Below, one piece after another: positions 1 through 8,871 of a stretch of DNA of 25,000 nt. Location: NCBI GenBank assembly GCA_030674185.1, contig CM060307.1:55466481-55491480 (forward strand), given 5' to 3'. The translations under genes were made by a program, and so were the position numbers. Origin of the DNA: Monoplex corrugatus (taxonomy: Eukaryota; Mollusca; Gastropoda; Littorinimorpha; Ranellidae). Below the pieces are notes generated by a model. That model searched no databases. It worked only from the letters and a program-made list of their open reading frames with translations, and was not told the origin of the DNA. The stretch's first letter is position 1, and the number at the start of each line of letters is the position of its first letter.

Positions 1-1023
1 AGAAGAAGGAGAAGAATTGCGAAGAAGAAGAAGAAGAAGAAGAAGAAAGAAGAAGAATTGCGAAGAGAAGAAGAAGAAGAAGAAGAAATAGAAGAAGACT
101 TGCGAAGAAGAAGAATTGCGAAGAAGAAGACTTGCGAAGTAGAAGAAGAATTGCGAAGAAGAAGAAGAATTGCGAAGAAGAATGCGAAGAAGAAGAATTG
201 CGAAGAAGTAAGAAGAAGAAGAAGAAGGAGAAGAAGAAGAAGAATTGCAAAGAAGAAGAATGCGAAGAAGAAGAATTGCGAAGAAGAAGAAGAAGAATTG
301 CGAAGAAGAAGAAGAAGAATTGCGAAGAAGAAGAATTGCGAAGAAGAAGAATTGCGAAGAAGAAGAATTGCGAAGAAGAAGAATTGCGAAGAAGAAGAAT
401 TGCGAAGAAAAAGAAAAAGAAGAAGAAGAAGAAGAATGCGAAGAAGAAGAATTGCGAAGAAGAATGCAAAGAAGAAGAAGAAGAATGCAAAGAAGAAGAA
501 GAAGAATTGCGAAGAATTGCGAAGAATTGCGAAGAAGAATTGCGAAGAAGAATTGCGAAGAAGAATTGCGAAGAAGAAAAAAAAAAAGAAGAATTCCGAA
601 GAAGAAGAAGAATTGCGAAGAAGAAGAAGAAGAAGAATTGCGAAGAAGAATTGCGAAGAAGAAGAAAAAGAAGAATTGCGAAGAAGAAAAGGAAGAAGAA
701 AAAGAAGAAGGAGAAGAAGAAGAATAAGAATTGCAAAGAGAAGAAGAATTGCAAAGAGGAAGAATGCGAAGAAGAAGAATTGCAAAGAAGAAGAAGAAGA
801 AGAAGAAGAATTGCAAAGAAGAATTGCGAAGAAGAAGAATTGCGAAGAAGAAGAAGAATTGCGAAGAAGAAGAATTGCGAAGAAGTAGAAGAATTGCAAA
901 GAAGAATTGCGAAGAAGAAGAAGTGCGAAGAAGAAGAAGAAGAAGAAGAAGAAGAAGAAGAAGAAGAAAACGACGACGCTGACAAAAGAAAAAGAAGATG
1001 AGAAGGAGGAGAAGAAGAAGAAG
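1..1023. repeat. Purine-rich (GAA)n array punctuated by AATTGC
   Basis: Almost pure purine on the + strand: runs of GAA broken at irregular intervals by ATTGC or ATGC, giving variable units such as GAAGAAGAAGAATTGC. Interruptions include GAATTGCAAAG, TTCCG (about 593) and A-runs. It fades into ordinary sequence after about 1020 and probably continues upstream of the window. All three + frames stay open for long stretches and give Arg/Glu/Lys-rich pseudo-proteins, which are a by-product of composition. Confidence 0.9.
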
Positions 1024-1348
1024 TGGAACGCCTTAGGCTTATGCAACATGAAGCGCTGTTCCAGTGGTTCTTATCATCATCTGTGAAACCGTGAAACTGT
1101 CATTAACTAGAAGTGTTCTTGCTTTGTCTTCGTCTCTCTGCCCGCCAGTCACACTTCCCCCTCTTCTTTGCCCTCTCTTCTTCTCTCTCCATTTCTTTTT
1201 CTCCATCCCTCTTTCTTTTTACAGTATCTTACTTTCTTGTGTTTTAAATATAAGTAGATAAACAACGTTGACATACATGTAAGTTTGTTTATGAACAATA
1301 TCTATTCAACTGGAAAACCTAAAAATGAAGATTGACGTTTTCAATGTT
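1024..1348. other. Unassigned spacer with a pyrimidine-rich tract
   Basis: No coding or RNA signal recognised. About 1120-1230 is a CT-rich polypyrimidine stretch. The remainder is AT-rich, unremarkable sequence. Confidence 0.5.
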
Positions 1349-1406
1349 TCTCTCTCTCTGCGTCTCTGTCTTTCTCTGTCTCTCTCTTTCTGTCTCTCTC
1401 TCTGTG
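1349..1406. repeat. Imperfect (TC)n microsatellite
   Basis: TCTC repeats interrupted by TG and TTT. It lies immediately 5' of a LINE fragment. Confidence 0.85.
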
Positions 1407-1427
1407 TTTTAAACAATCGATATTTAA

Positions 1428-1673
1428 AAGAAAACTAGTTATGCCAGAAAAAGCTGCCCCTGTTGTCTCAATATTTCAGAAGATGAATCCCATTTTCTGT
1501 TTGATTGTCCGGTCTATAAAGACATCAAAAATAAGCATTTACAAGGAATCATTGGAAACAGTACTGATCCTTCATGGAGTAGGGCCCTAAGGTGCAACAA
1601 TTCAGAACATTCCAGAAAATTGGCGATGTTTATATTTTATGCTTTAAAGCTTCGAGAAGAAGTAACAGTCTGA
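1428..1673 (+). pseudogene. LINE ORF2 C-terminal fragment (Cys/His cluster)
   Basis: Reading from 1446, the + strand encodes RKSCPCC, then SEDESHFLFDCPVYKDI, then a helical tail ending LKLREEVTV with TGA at 1671-1673. The spacing Cys-x2-Cys ... His-x4-Cys with 'HFLFDCP' is the familiar zinc-binding C-terminal element of many non-LTR retrotransposon ORF2 proteins. Nothing of the RT or endonuclease is present upstream, where a TAA sits at 1425-1427, so this is a 5'-truncated copy. About 80 codons are open with a normal stop. The clade is not assigned. It differs from the other LINE tails in the window, none of which has this motif. Confidence 0.65.
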
Positions 1674-1775
1674 ATATGTTTGTACATTGCTACTACAAAA
1701 CGGACGACGAATGAAAAGTATGCAAGATGTGTGTTAACAATTTAATCCCCTCCCCACAATCCATAGTTGTGTATG

Positions 1776-1830
1776 GGTCGGTGGCTTTCACGATAAACCA
1801 TGTGTCCATGTCAGTGTCAGTGTCTCTCTC
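1776..1830 (+). repeat. Short interspersed segment, first copy (pairs with 22363-22425)
   Basis: The segment has TCGGTGGCTTTCACGATAAA, then CCATGTG and tandem GTCAGT. It resembles 22363-22425, which has TCGGTCGATCGCCTTCAC, then CCATGTCAGTGTCAG. Both copies lead into CT-rich microsatellite. This is probably the end of a dispersed repeat. The family is unknown. Confidence 0.4.
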
Positions 1831-2033
1831 TGTTCTCTGTGTGTCTCAGTCTCTCTGTCTCTCTGTCTCTCTCTCTCTTTCTATGTCTTTTGGATTCTTG
1901 CATAAACTAATCCTCTCTGTCTTTCTCTCTCTGTCTCTGAGTCTCTCTCTCTCTTTCTCTGTCTGTCTGTCTGTCCTTTGGGTTCTTGCATGAATTAATC
2001 CTCTCTCTCTCTCTCTCGCTCTCTCTTTGCAAA
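1830..2033. repeat. Imperfect CT/CTGT microsatellite
   Basis: TCTC and TGTC tracts contain a roughly 90-bp internal duplication: TTTTGGATTCTTGCATAAAC (1887-1906) recurs as TTTGGGTTCTTGCATGAATT (1977-1996), each followed by AATCCTCTCT. This points to unequal exchange inside the array. Confidence 0.8.
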
Positions 2034-2036
2034 TCT

Positions 2037-2164
2037 TTACAAATCAGTCATCAAACTTGCTGCCCACTGAGCACTTTTCCCTTCCGCTATTGTCACACGA
2101 TAAGTGTCTGTGACCTTTTCCAGGTAATGGTGCGGGTTCTGGTGCCATGTTATTGTTGACAAGA
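2037..2164. other. Unassigned sequence between CT microsatellite and family C repeat
   Basis: No motif recognised. A minus-strand open frame of 63 codons here has no family resemblance. Confidence 0.4.
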
Positions 2165-2515
2165 GCAGTAGACATGGGATCTGATACGCGGAGTTCAATT
2201 CAAGCCCAAACATAAAAGTTAGCTTCATTGCTGTTTGACTTCTTGTTCAAAGACAGGCTGGCTGGCTCCTTTGATGGAACTGTGGAATCAAAGATCTGAT
2301 GTCAGGAGTTTAGTCCCGGCCTGCAACATAAAACTGGACTAATCGCTGCCCATCTTAATACTCCACTTATTCTGATGGTGTCTGCTTACTGTTTTATAAG
2401 TCTCGTTCTTTCTGTTACACCCCCACCCCCACCCCGACTTTTCCATACCAAGACTTTGCCAGCGTAAGGCTTTTGCGCAGGCTCAAGGAATCTGGCAGAT
2501 GATTATGCTATGAGT
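2165..2515 (+). mobile_element. SINE-like repeat with duplicated tRNA-like head (family C, copy 1)
   Basis: Two head-like segments lie in tandem. About 2179-2236 has GATCTGATACGCGGAGTTCA. About 2289-2347 has GATCTGATGTCAGGAGTTTA. Both continue through 'CAACATAAAA' to 'GCTG'. The GGAGTTTAGTCCCGGCC stretch resembles a degenerate pol III B box. The body from about 2318 (TGCAACATAAAACTGG, CTGCCCATCTTAA, TTCTGATGGTGT, TTGCCAGCGTAAGG, CTCAAGGAATCTGGCAGATG) reappears on the opposite strand at 11995-12180, which shows it is an interspersed repeat. Calling it a SINE is inference from the head and size. Confidence 0.55.
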
Positions 2516-2540
2516 ATCATTATTAGAAATGATTTGTGTA

Positions 2541-2725
2541 TCCTCCTCCTCCTCATCATCATGTGCCCTGCAGCATGGCGTTGGCGATCATGACCCTCCA
2601 CACGAATCTATTCCTTGTCGCTGCAAGTACATCTCCTGCTCTGCAAGTCCGTCCAATACTTTCTCCCTGGGTCTATCTGGTGTTCTCTTTCCCTCCAGGT
2701 TTCCTGTTGTGACCGGGTACTCTAA
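2541..2725 (-). mobile_element. 5'-truncated LINE 3' end with (TGA/GGA)n tail
   Basis: On the minus strand the frame reads VTTGNLEGKRTPDRPREKVL, then DGLAEQE, ending ...LQGT with TGA at about 2565. The TGA runs straight into a TGATGATGAGGAGGA tail. The RPREK...DGLAE block and terminal QGT match the copy at 24019-24417, making this a second member of the same RTE-like family, with about 30 bp missing in the middle. TGTGTA at 2535-2540 abuts the tail, and TGTGTA at 2726-2731 abuts the 5' break. This is a possible 6-bp target-site duplication. Roughly the last 60 codons survive and the copy is inactive. Confidence 0.65.
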
Positions 2726-2747
2726 TGTGTACCTAACGCTTTTTTTT

Positions 2748-2960
2748 GGCAGATTTGAGTGAAGCGCGTAGGGAATTGTCTGATTGGAATGAATCCCTCC
2801 TGAACAAAATCCAAAAAATTCATATTCCAATCATTCTGCTGGTATCAGCTTAGGGTTTCGCGTAGGCTGAAGGAAAGTGCCAGATAATTTGCTGGCAGAT
2901 TTAAAGGAGTGAACGGCAATGTCTAAAGGCTGTAACTCCTTGAACAAACGCCAATTTCAA
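2748..2960 (+). repeat. Local duplication and partial family C tail
   Basis: 2748-2812 (GGCAGATTTGAGTGAAG, later CTGAACAAAATCCAA) is loosely duplicated at 2893-2960 (GGCAGATTTAAAGGAGTGAA, later TTGAACAAACGCCAA). Between them, 2846-2905 has GCTTAGGGTTTCGCGTAGGC and GGAAAGTGCCAG, which resembles the 3' end of family C, including a TGCCAG/CTGGCA stem. The segment is probably a mosaic of old repeat copies. Confidence 0.4.
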
Positions 2961-3430
2961 CTGACCATAAGAGTGGACATCTTCTTGTTTGCACTGCCTG
3001 TCGTTGCTGTTTGACGTTTTCCGCCTGTCTCAGAAATGAACTGCCAGAGCAATCAATCTCTGTCAATCTTCTTCTTTCAACAGAATAAACATGACGAGAA
3101 AAACGAAATTGTTTGGGTTGTGCTTCCCCGTTTTCTTGAACACGACCGTGCCACAATTCTAAAACATTATTTGTTCGCCATTATGTCTTGCCAATGATTT
3201 CTGGCAGCCGGTCCTGTTGAAGCATGCTGAAAGATTCAGTCTGAACAGAGACTATGTTGAACAACTTTTCCCAACTAAAATACAGAAAAATACTGCAGTT
3301 AGAAAAAGTTGTCCATCCAGTGATTCGGTGCAACAGTCACGTATATCGCCATTTTCACAGGGCGAAAGTCTGCTATGGGGAAGGTCCATGGATTATGAAT
3401 CACTGCTATACAATTTATCAGATGAATTAG
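2961..3430. other. Unassigned spacer
   Basis: Open frames of 77 codons (-) and 103 codons (+) cross this area, but neither shows a family signature. The + frame simply runs on into the CA microsatellite. No RNA or repeat signal seen. Confidence 0.4.
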
Positions 3431-3738
<308 letters not shown>

Positions 3739-4703
3739 AACAGAATCCAAGCACATTTGCTAAGTGTATGAACAGGAAGAGATATAGAATCCAAGCAAAT
3801 TACAATAGAGATGAGAGGTACCAATATCGACTGATTCAATCAGTAGGATTGGACTGTCATGTGTGAAATAAGTCTCCTGTCACATGTGTCCTTCATCATC
3901 ACTCCATTTCCCTTTCTCCCAAACAGAAAGGTTCCCATATAGTAAGTTTCAAAAAATAGAAAGCTGTGAAATGTAGTTGTCAACACGAAATAGAGATTGG
4001 TCTGAAATACAAGCGAGGATGAAGGGGAGGGGGAGGGGGTGGGCACAGAAGGAGGGATCTAGAATGGGTAAGTTTTCACTAAATGGAATAAGATTTTGGA
4101 CCCTGCGCAGTTGCCGTTGTTCTTGTTGTTGTTGTTGTTACTGCTTGTTCGTGTGTAATTTAAAACGGAAACAGAACAGGTATGGGGAATAAATATAAAA
4201 AACTCTACTGCCACTAACAACCCACTGCTTAAGCTATTGTTTGTATACTGCTTATAAGCATCAGAACCTTAAGTGGACATTTTGTGCAAAATCTTAATAC
4301 TTTTACTGTTTTTGTTGCTGCTGCTGCGTGCAAGAATAAAGCGGTGTTAGATGTTGCTGATGCCATGCCCACAACAAGCGTATCTGGTGTCCATTTTCAT
4401 ATTGATTAATTAATTTGCATAATAGGCTTTAGTATTTGTAGTCCACTGTCGGTGGTGGTGACCAGCATGTCAAAAGAAAAACGCTATACCACCAGAATAG
4501 AACAGTAAGAGAAGGGCCGGTGCTGAATTAGTGAAGGAAATTTATGGGCCAATGGTCTTATTTCCTGTTATTCTGATATATCTTTAGAATACATCCTTGT
4601 TATACATCGATATTCCCCAAACTCATTTGGTCTCAATGCGCATTGCACATAATCAGACTTTTTACCGGTATCTTTAACGTGCATATTTGATATTGCATGC
4701 GTA
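3739..4703. other. Unassigned AT-rich spacer with minor simple repeats
   Basis: No gene recognised. Contains a G-run cluster (4024-4043), (TTG)n at about 4118-4138 and GCTGCTGCTG at about 4315. Short open frames of about 70 codons show no family signature. Confidence 0.4.
4024..4043 (+). other. G-quadruplex motif
   Basis: Four G-runs (4, 5, 5 and 3) are separated by single bases A, A and T. This satisfies the G-quadruplex rule with 1-nt loops, a class known to be very stable. Whether it folds in the cell is unknown. Confidence 0.7.
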
Positions 4704-4844
4704 TACATACATACATACATACATACATACATACATACATACATACATGCATACATACATACATATGCATACATACATAACATAAATACATACATACATA
4801 TACATACATATATACATACAATAATAATATATACATACATATAA

Positions 4845-4875
<31 letters not shown>

Positions 4876-5056
4876 ATATACATACATACATACATACATA
4901 CATGCATACATACATATATATATACATACATGCATACGCATATACGTACACACGTACATACATACGTACATACTATATCCATCCATCCATCCATCCATCC
5001 ATGTACATACATACATACATACATATATGTACATACATACATGTACATACATTACA

Positions 5057-5087
<31 letters not shown>

Positions 5088-5100
5088 CATACATACATAC
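4704..5100. repeat. (ATAC)n tetranucleotide array with (CATC)n island
   Basis: Nearly 400 bp of ACAT/ATAC repeats with TATA-rich interruptions. CATC repeats occur at about 4979-5001. On the minus strand it reads (GTAT)n and directly follows the tRNA-like SINE head at 5101-5190, so it may be that SINE's expanded 3' tail. Confidence 0.9.
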
Positions 5101-5190
5101 CTTTTACTCACAAGGCGGATTGAACCTAGGACCTTCTGATTTGGAAGTCCGATGTTTATCCACACGACTACTGCACCCATCGTTATATTA
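5101..5190 (-). mobile_element. tRNA-derived SINE head
   Basis: The minus strand begins near ACGATGGGTGCAGTAGTCGT and continues through GTGGATAAACATCGGACTTC to AAGGTCCTAGGTTCAATCC. The last part contains GTTCAATCC, which fits the pol III B box GWTCRANNC. TAGTCGTGTGG is a plausible A box upstream. Spacing between boxes is tRNA-like, but acceptor-stem pairing is lost and there is no functional tRNA. The following short body runs into (GTAT)n. SINE copy inferred, family not named. Confidence 0.65.
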
Positions 5191-6989
5191 AGGGTATGAT
5201 TAGTTCATTTATCCATCACTTATCAGACGTAGCAAAGTTGTGTGGAGGTTTCCGCGTGACGCCCCCACTGGGTACACTGAAAATGGTTGGCTGGTGAACT
5301 TTATGTAGCGTAGCGTTTCATTGTCAGTAAGAGAGAAAGATGAAAGGCGTGTTATAGAAACTGTGTGGGTGTGGACTTTGATCAGTCGATTCAGCTCGGA
5401 TACAGCTCATTACCAATGAAGCACAATGCCATCTATGGGGCAGTTCTGACAGGAATATAGTCTCAATACTTCAATACTTAAGGTGACTATCGAAACCGTT
5501 TCATACTCTCCCCACACACAATAAAAGCATGCCAGGGTCAAAAACCTGCGGCATGCACGCCATTTGTCACAAAGCACTGCACATACACAAACATCCATTC
5601 TGCGATACAGAGTACGCATGGGAATGTGGGAGGTGATCAAGGCATTGATAGCAGACGGGTTCATCCAACGGCTCACCTCTCACTTCATCTCGTCATATTT
5701 GTGAAAGGGAAATCGGCGAAATAAAGAAAATGCTGCCCTGACCTCACTGCGAGGTCACCGGAAGTCCAAGCTTTCGATGTGCCACAGTGTCTGAAATTGT
5801 CCTATGGCAGGGTCGTGGTTTGCGTGGCGTAAAGCTCCAACTGCCTACAGCAAAGTCAGTCTAAACTGACGTCATCTGAGAGTGATGAAAAGTAAAGAAT
5901 CTCCCCACATCCTGAGGTCAGAAACTTTCATTACAGTGTTCAGTCTGTTAAGACAGTGAATTGTACTCCTAATGATTGACAACAGTTTCTCGTATACAGC
6001 TGTTAGTCAGTGGAATTGCAAAGTCCCTTGTACACAGAAAAGATACCTTGAAACAAGGTATTAAAACTGCTATAGTCAATAAAATGAAATGTTAACAGGG
6101 GCACCATTTTCAAAAAGATTAACTGCAGGTAGTTGTCAACGAGACCCTACGCAACATTATTAGAAACAACCAAAGCAAAGAAATGATGGGAGCAACGTTG
6201 GTTCACCATCACATTCATCAACAGAGAAATCAATGTTCTTGGTCATCTGATCAAAATTAGCCCGGCTAACTGGGTCAACAAGCCTATAACGAAACTATAT
6301 TTGGATTTAAAGCGAGAGGTAGACCAAAGATCTTGACATCACACGGCATATCGCCATTTTCGGCCTTCCAGCTCCCTTCTGACCGTCGATTCTTTTTTCC
6401 AGTGACACTTACGATGGTACAATAGAACAGATGAAAGATAGCAAAACAGAAAGTAATCGCAGATAGTAGTCCTCCGCTTCTAGCACACACTTCTTGAGTT
6501 GGAGCTAAAGACTGTCACCTGCTGTTACTCTTCTGTTACAGTAGAAATATTGCAAAGTCGGTATGGTGGGCAGCAAACAGACACGTTTCTACAGCTTGAG
6601 GCCTCATGCAACAGAATTCTCAACGGCAAGCAATTAAAAATAATATAATGTGGAATAGATTAAAGTTATGATACATTTAATTTGTGTGTTTAGATGATGT
6701 ACAAAGGTATACTCTGTTTTGGTAATTCTGGTATCAAAATCTCCCGTTTGGTAGAAACATTTGATCAAATGCACGTACGAAAACTGTGTATAATTTGTAC
6801 ATAACTCCTCTTCCTTTTCCTCCTTTACTACTACTACTGCTGCCGCTGCCGCTACTAGTACTTTTATTACAACTACTACTACTACTGCTACTTACTTACA
6901 TGCTGCATCATTTCTGTGTCTTTGACACTTTTCCCCAGCATGTTTGAAACAGGGGTGTGAGATTAGGAAAAAACAAAACAGAGTACCAT
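5191..6989. other. Unassigned intergenic stretch
   Basis: About 1.8 kb without recognisable coding, RNA or transposon signal. The only structured parts are (ACT/CTG)n trinucleotide runs at about 6826-6893. Open frames of 68-88 codons on the minus strand have no protein-family features. Confidence 0.4.
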
Positions 6990-7215
6990 GTGTACATTAG
7001 TCTTAAAATCTCTGTAGAAATACGACAACGTGGGCATGCTTATATGTGTGTCGATATTTCATGTTCAACGTGCGTGTACACACGAAAGACTTTCCTTCTG
7101 GGATAACTGAAAAATCTCCACCCTTTACCCACCAGGTGGGAAGTGTCCAGACAGAATCGATCCCCAGACCGTCAGTCTTACCTACTCGATTCTAAAGCCC
7201 GTCTAGTGCCAGTTT
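6990..7215 (-). mobile_element. tRNA-derived SINE, minus strand (family A)
   Basis: The minus strand starts near GGCACTAGACGGGCTTTAGA. It has GATCGATTC at about 7155, which matches the B box GWTCRANNC exactly. It then runs into AAAGGGTGGAGATTTTTC. That core (GGGTGGAGATTTTT) is shared with the + strand SINE at 9461-9850, so both belong to one family. Downstream TGTGTACACGCACGTTGAAC and similar pieces match my memory of a common gastropod SINE. The 3' boundary near 6990 is approximate. Confidence 0.6.
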
Positions 7216-7339
7216 GTTTTGTCTGTCAAAAGAAACCAATTACTTTTTTCTGCTTCAATACTCTTCGATATTGATGGGTTGAAGTCTTCCCGAGCCCCCC
7301 CCCCACCTCTCCCCCCTTTTTTTGACAAGTCTGTAACCT
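7216..7339. other. Unassigned spacer with C-rich tract
   Basis: A run of C at about 7296-7304, followed by CCTCTCCCCCC and a short T-run. No gene signal. Confidence 0.4.
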
Positions 7340-7629
7340 ATCCATTGCGATTGCCTGTCTTTAGTACCGTATTAACAGACTTCAGAATGTCCATAACATG
7401 GCTGTACAACTGATCTTCAAGATTGCCAAAAATCACCGAATCATCCCTGACATTTTATTGGCTGCGTATGTGGCTTCTGTCTCCATTATGTCTGAGCTGT
7501 ACAGCTTCTAGGTGACTTCTCTTTTATCAATCTATCCCTCAGTTTTTTTCTTCAGTTGACTTCCTTTGATACATACAATCTGTGTCTGCCTTCTGTCCAT
7601 ATCACATCGTCTGATGAAAGTTTTTTTTG
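7340..7629 (+). pseudogene. Eroded L2/CR1-like LINE reverse transcriptase C-terminus
   Basis: From about 7377 the + strand reads RLQNVHNMAVQLIFKIA, then KNHRIIPDILLA. This resembles the 'RLQxVQNxAARLIF...HITPLL' thumb region of L2/CR1-type ORF2. After 7510, in a shifted frame, SFDTYNLCLPSVHITSSDES resembles the 'LRSSSDTxxLxxPxxxxKSxGxRSF' block that follows in those proteins. Stops (TAG at about 7356 and 7509) and frame changes show it is dead. The order and spacing of two weak matches make the call more likely than either alone. Confidence 0.5.
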
Positions 7630-8287
7630 GTTTTTGTTTTTAAATTTTTTTTTTAGCGTATTTTGATGTATGGTCTATGACATTCTACCTCCGTTCTTCA
7701 CGTCCTTGAAAGGCTCGTTTTTCTTGATGTTGCCAACTAAAAGTTTTCTTTGTTTCTTTCCTGGGTTATTTATCAAGTTGCCAGTTTCTGTGTATGTGCG
7801 TGAAGTAATGTGGGCGGTTGGGGGGTTTGGAATGGGAGAGATGAGAACATTAAAAATTTGTAGTTGAACAAGCCCTAATGTTTGCACTGATATTCATTTT
7901 ATCTTTTTGATAATGGGGGGAATGAAGCAGATTTTCGTTTGTTAGTATTTGAATAGATTGAAAATAACCGGGGCGTCATAAAGTCATTTCGCCGTGTGAT
8001 GTAGAGTGAATAAAGGATATCTCTAGATTCGGAAGAACTTATTTTAGGTACCTAAGATAGGCAGGATATTTTTCATGTAATTTCAAAGACTGTAAGTGAT
8101 AAGCATTTGCTAATCAAACAGATGACTTCATATTCAATCATCCTATTAGGACAATTGCATTCCTGGCACTCTCATATTTACAAATATTCATAGGTACAGG
8201 ACGCGATCTTTCGGGTAAAATGAAAATCAAATATCAATTACCAAAAACAGCAAAAATATGGTGGCTTCGACATAGGATACCTCATAC
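7630..8287. other. Unassigned AT-rich spacer
   Basis: T-runs at 7620-7655 and AT-rich sequence. Two antiparallel open frames of 65-70 codons are not convincing. No repeat family recognised. Confidence 0.4.
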
Positions 8288-8508
8288 ATTAATCAAAGGA
8301 CATAACGCTTGAGAATTATCTCCCATGTGTACATCTCAAATCTAACACAGTTTGCGCTACCCATTCAGCTAGCATAGAAGCAGATACAAAGTACAAAAAC
8401 AGTAAGCTCAGAACACTTCTATGCTAGCTGAATGGATAGCGCAAACTGTGTTAGATTTGAGATGTACACTTGGGAGATAATACTCAAGAGTTATGTCCTT
8501 TGATTAAT
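8288..8508. repeat. Near-perfect inverted repeat (fold-back / MITE-like element)
   Basis: Arm 8288-8380 is the reverse complement of arm 8416-8508: 93 bp each, four mismatches, no indels, 35-bp loop. Arms begin ATTAATCAAAGGACATAAC and end AGCTAGCATAGAAG at the loop. Symmetry stops abruptly outside 8288/8508. No transposase and no clear target-site duplication is visible. It could be a non-autonomous fold-back transposon, or a head-to-head duplication of one host or repeat segment. A transcript would form a hairpin of about 93 bp. Confidence 0.85.
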
Positions 8509-8674
8509 ATTACAAAAATTCTCCCTGCTTCCCTCTTATTCCTTTGGTAATACCTCAAACAATTTCGTGCATTCCGCAGACTGCTGAAGTCAGGACTATC
8601 AAGCTTACAGGCGCCTCCTAGCAAACCATGGTACCATGCAGTATATAATGCGAGTGTCTTCACGATCATCTACA
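8509..8674. other. Unassigned spacer
   Basis: Nothing recognised between the inverted repeat and the possible LINE relic. Confidence 0.4.
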
Positions 8675-8835
8675 TCAGATGAAAATGGCACTTGGCCATT
8701 GCACAACCTGCCTCTGAGATCCTCTGTGCCAGCCAGCAGGTTGTGGGGAGAACGGCTTCTGCATTCATTACCAAATATGACCTGATCCTGAGGACAGCGA
8801 ACGATAGAAGAAGAAGGAAAAGACGCATTTTTGAT
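8675..8835 (+). pseudogene. Possible LINE ORF2 C-terminal relic
   Basis: On the + strand KMALGHCTTCL precedes a stop. In another frame, ASQQVVGRTASAFITKYDLI leads to LRTANDRRRR and TGA at about 8836. The Cys-rich piece and the 'TAxFI...L' then 'ANDRRRR' ending recall C-termini of RNase H-bearing LINEs. The GAACGATAGAAGAAGAAGG stretch looks like a simple-repeat tail. Weak resemblance from memory only. It could equally be another repeat end. Confidence 0.3.
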
Positions 8836-8858
8836 TGAGCATCATTATTTAGGCAGTT

Positions 8859-8871
8859 AGTTTTGTCCATG
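8859..8871. repeat. Target-site duplication, left copy
   Basis: AGTTTTGTCCATG, identical over 13 bp to 9407-9419. The two copies bracket the truncated LINE at 8872-9406. Confidence 0.85.

Noticed and set aside
58..1001. Four long + strand open frames rich in Arg, Glu and Lys
   Set aside because: They overlap in all frames of the (GAA)n array. Lack of stops follows from the purine-only composition.
2405..2432. Minus-strand G-quadruplex from CCCCCACCCCCACCCC
   Set aside because: Only three C-runs are present. A fourth is needed for the standard motif.
4704..5100. CRISPR-like array of short repeats
   Set aside because: No unique spacers between repeats. It is a plain tetranucleotide microsatellite in a eukaryotic setting.
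4568..5139. Minus-strand frames with Met-Tyr-Val-Cys repeats
   Set aside because: Translations of the (ATAC)n array. Open in several frames at once.
5101..5190. A functional tRNA gene
   Set aside because: Has pol III-like A and B boxes, but no acceptor-stem pairing or intact anticodon arm could be traced. A tRNA-derived SINE fits better.
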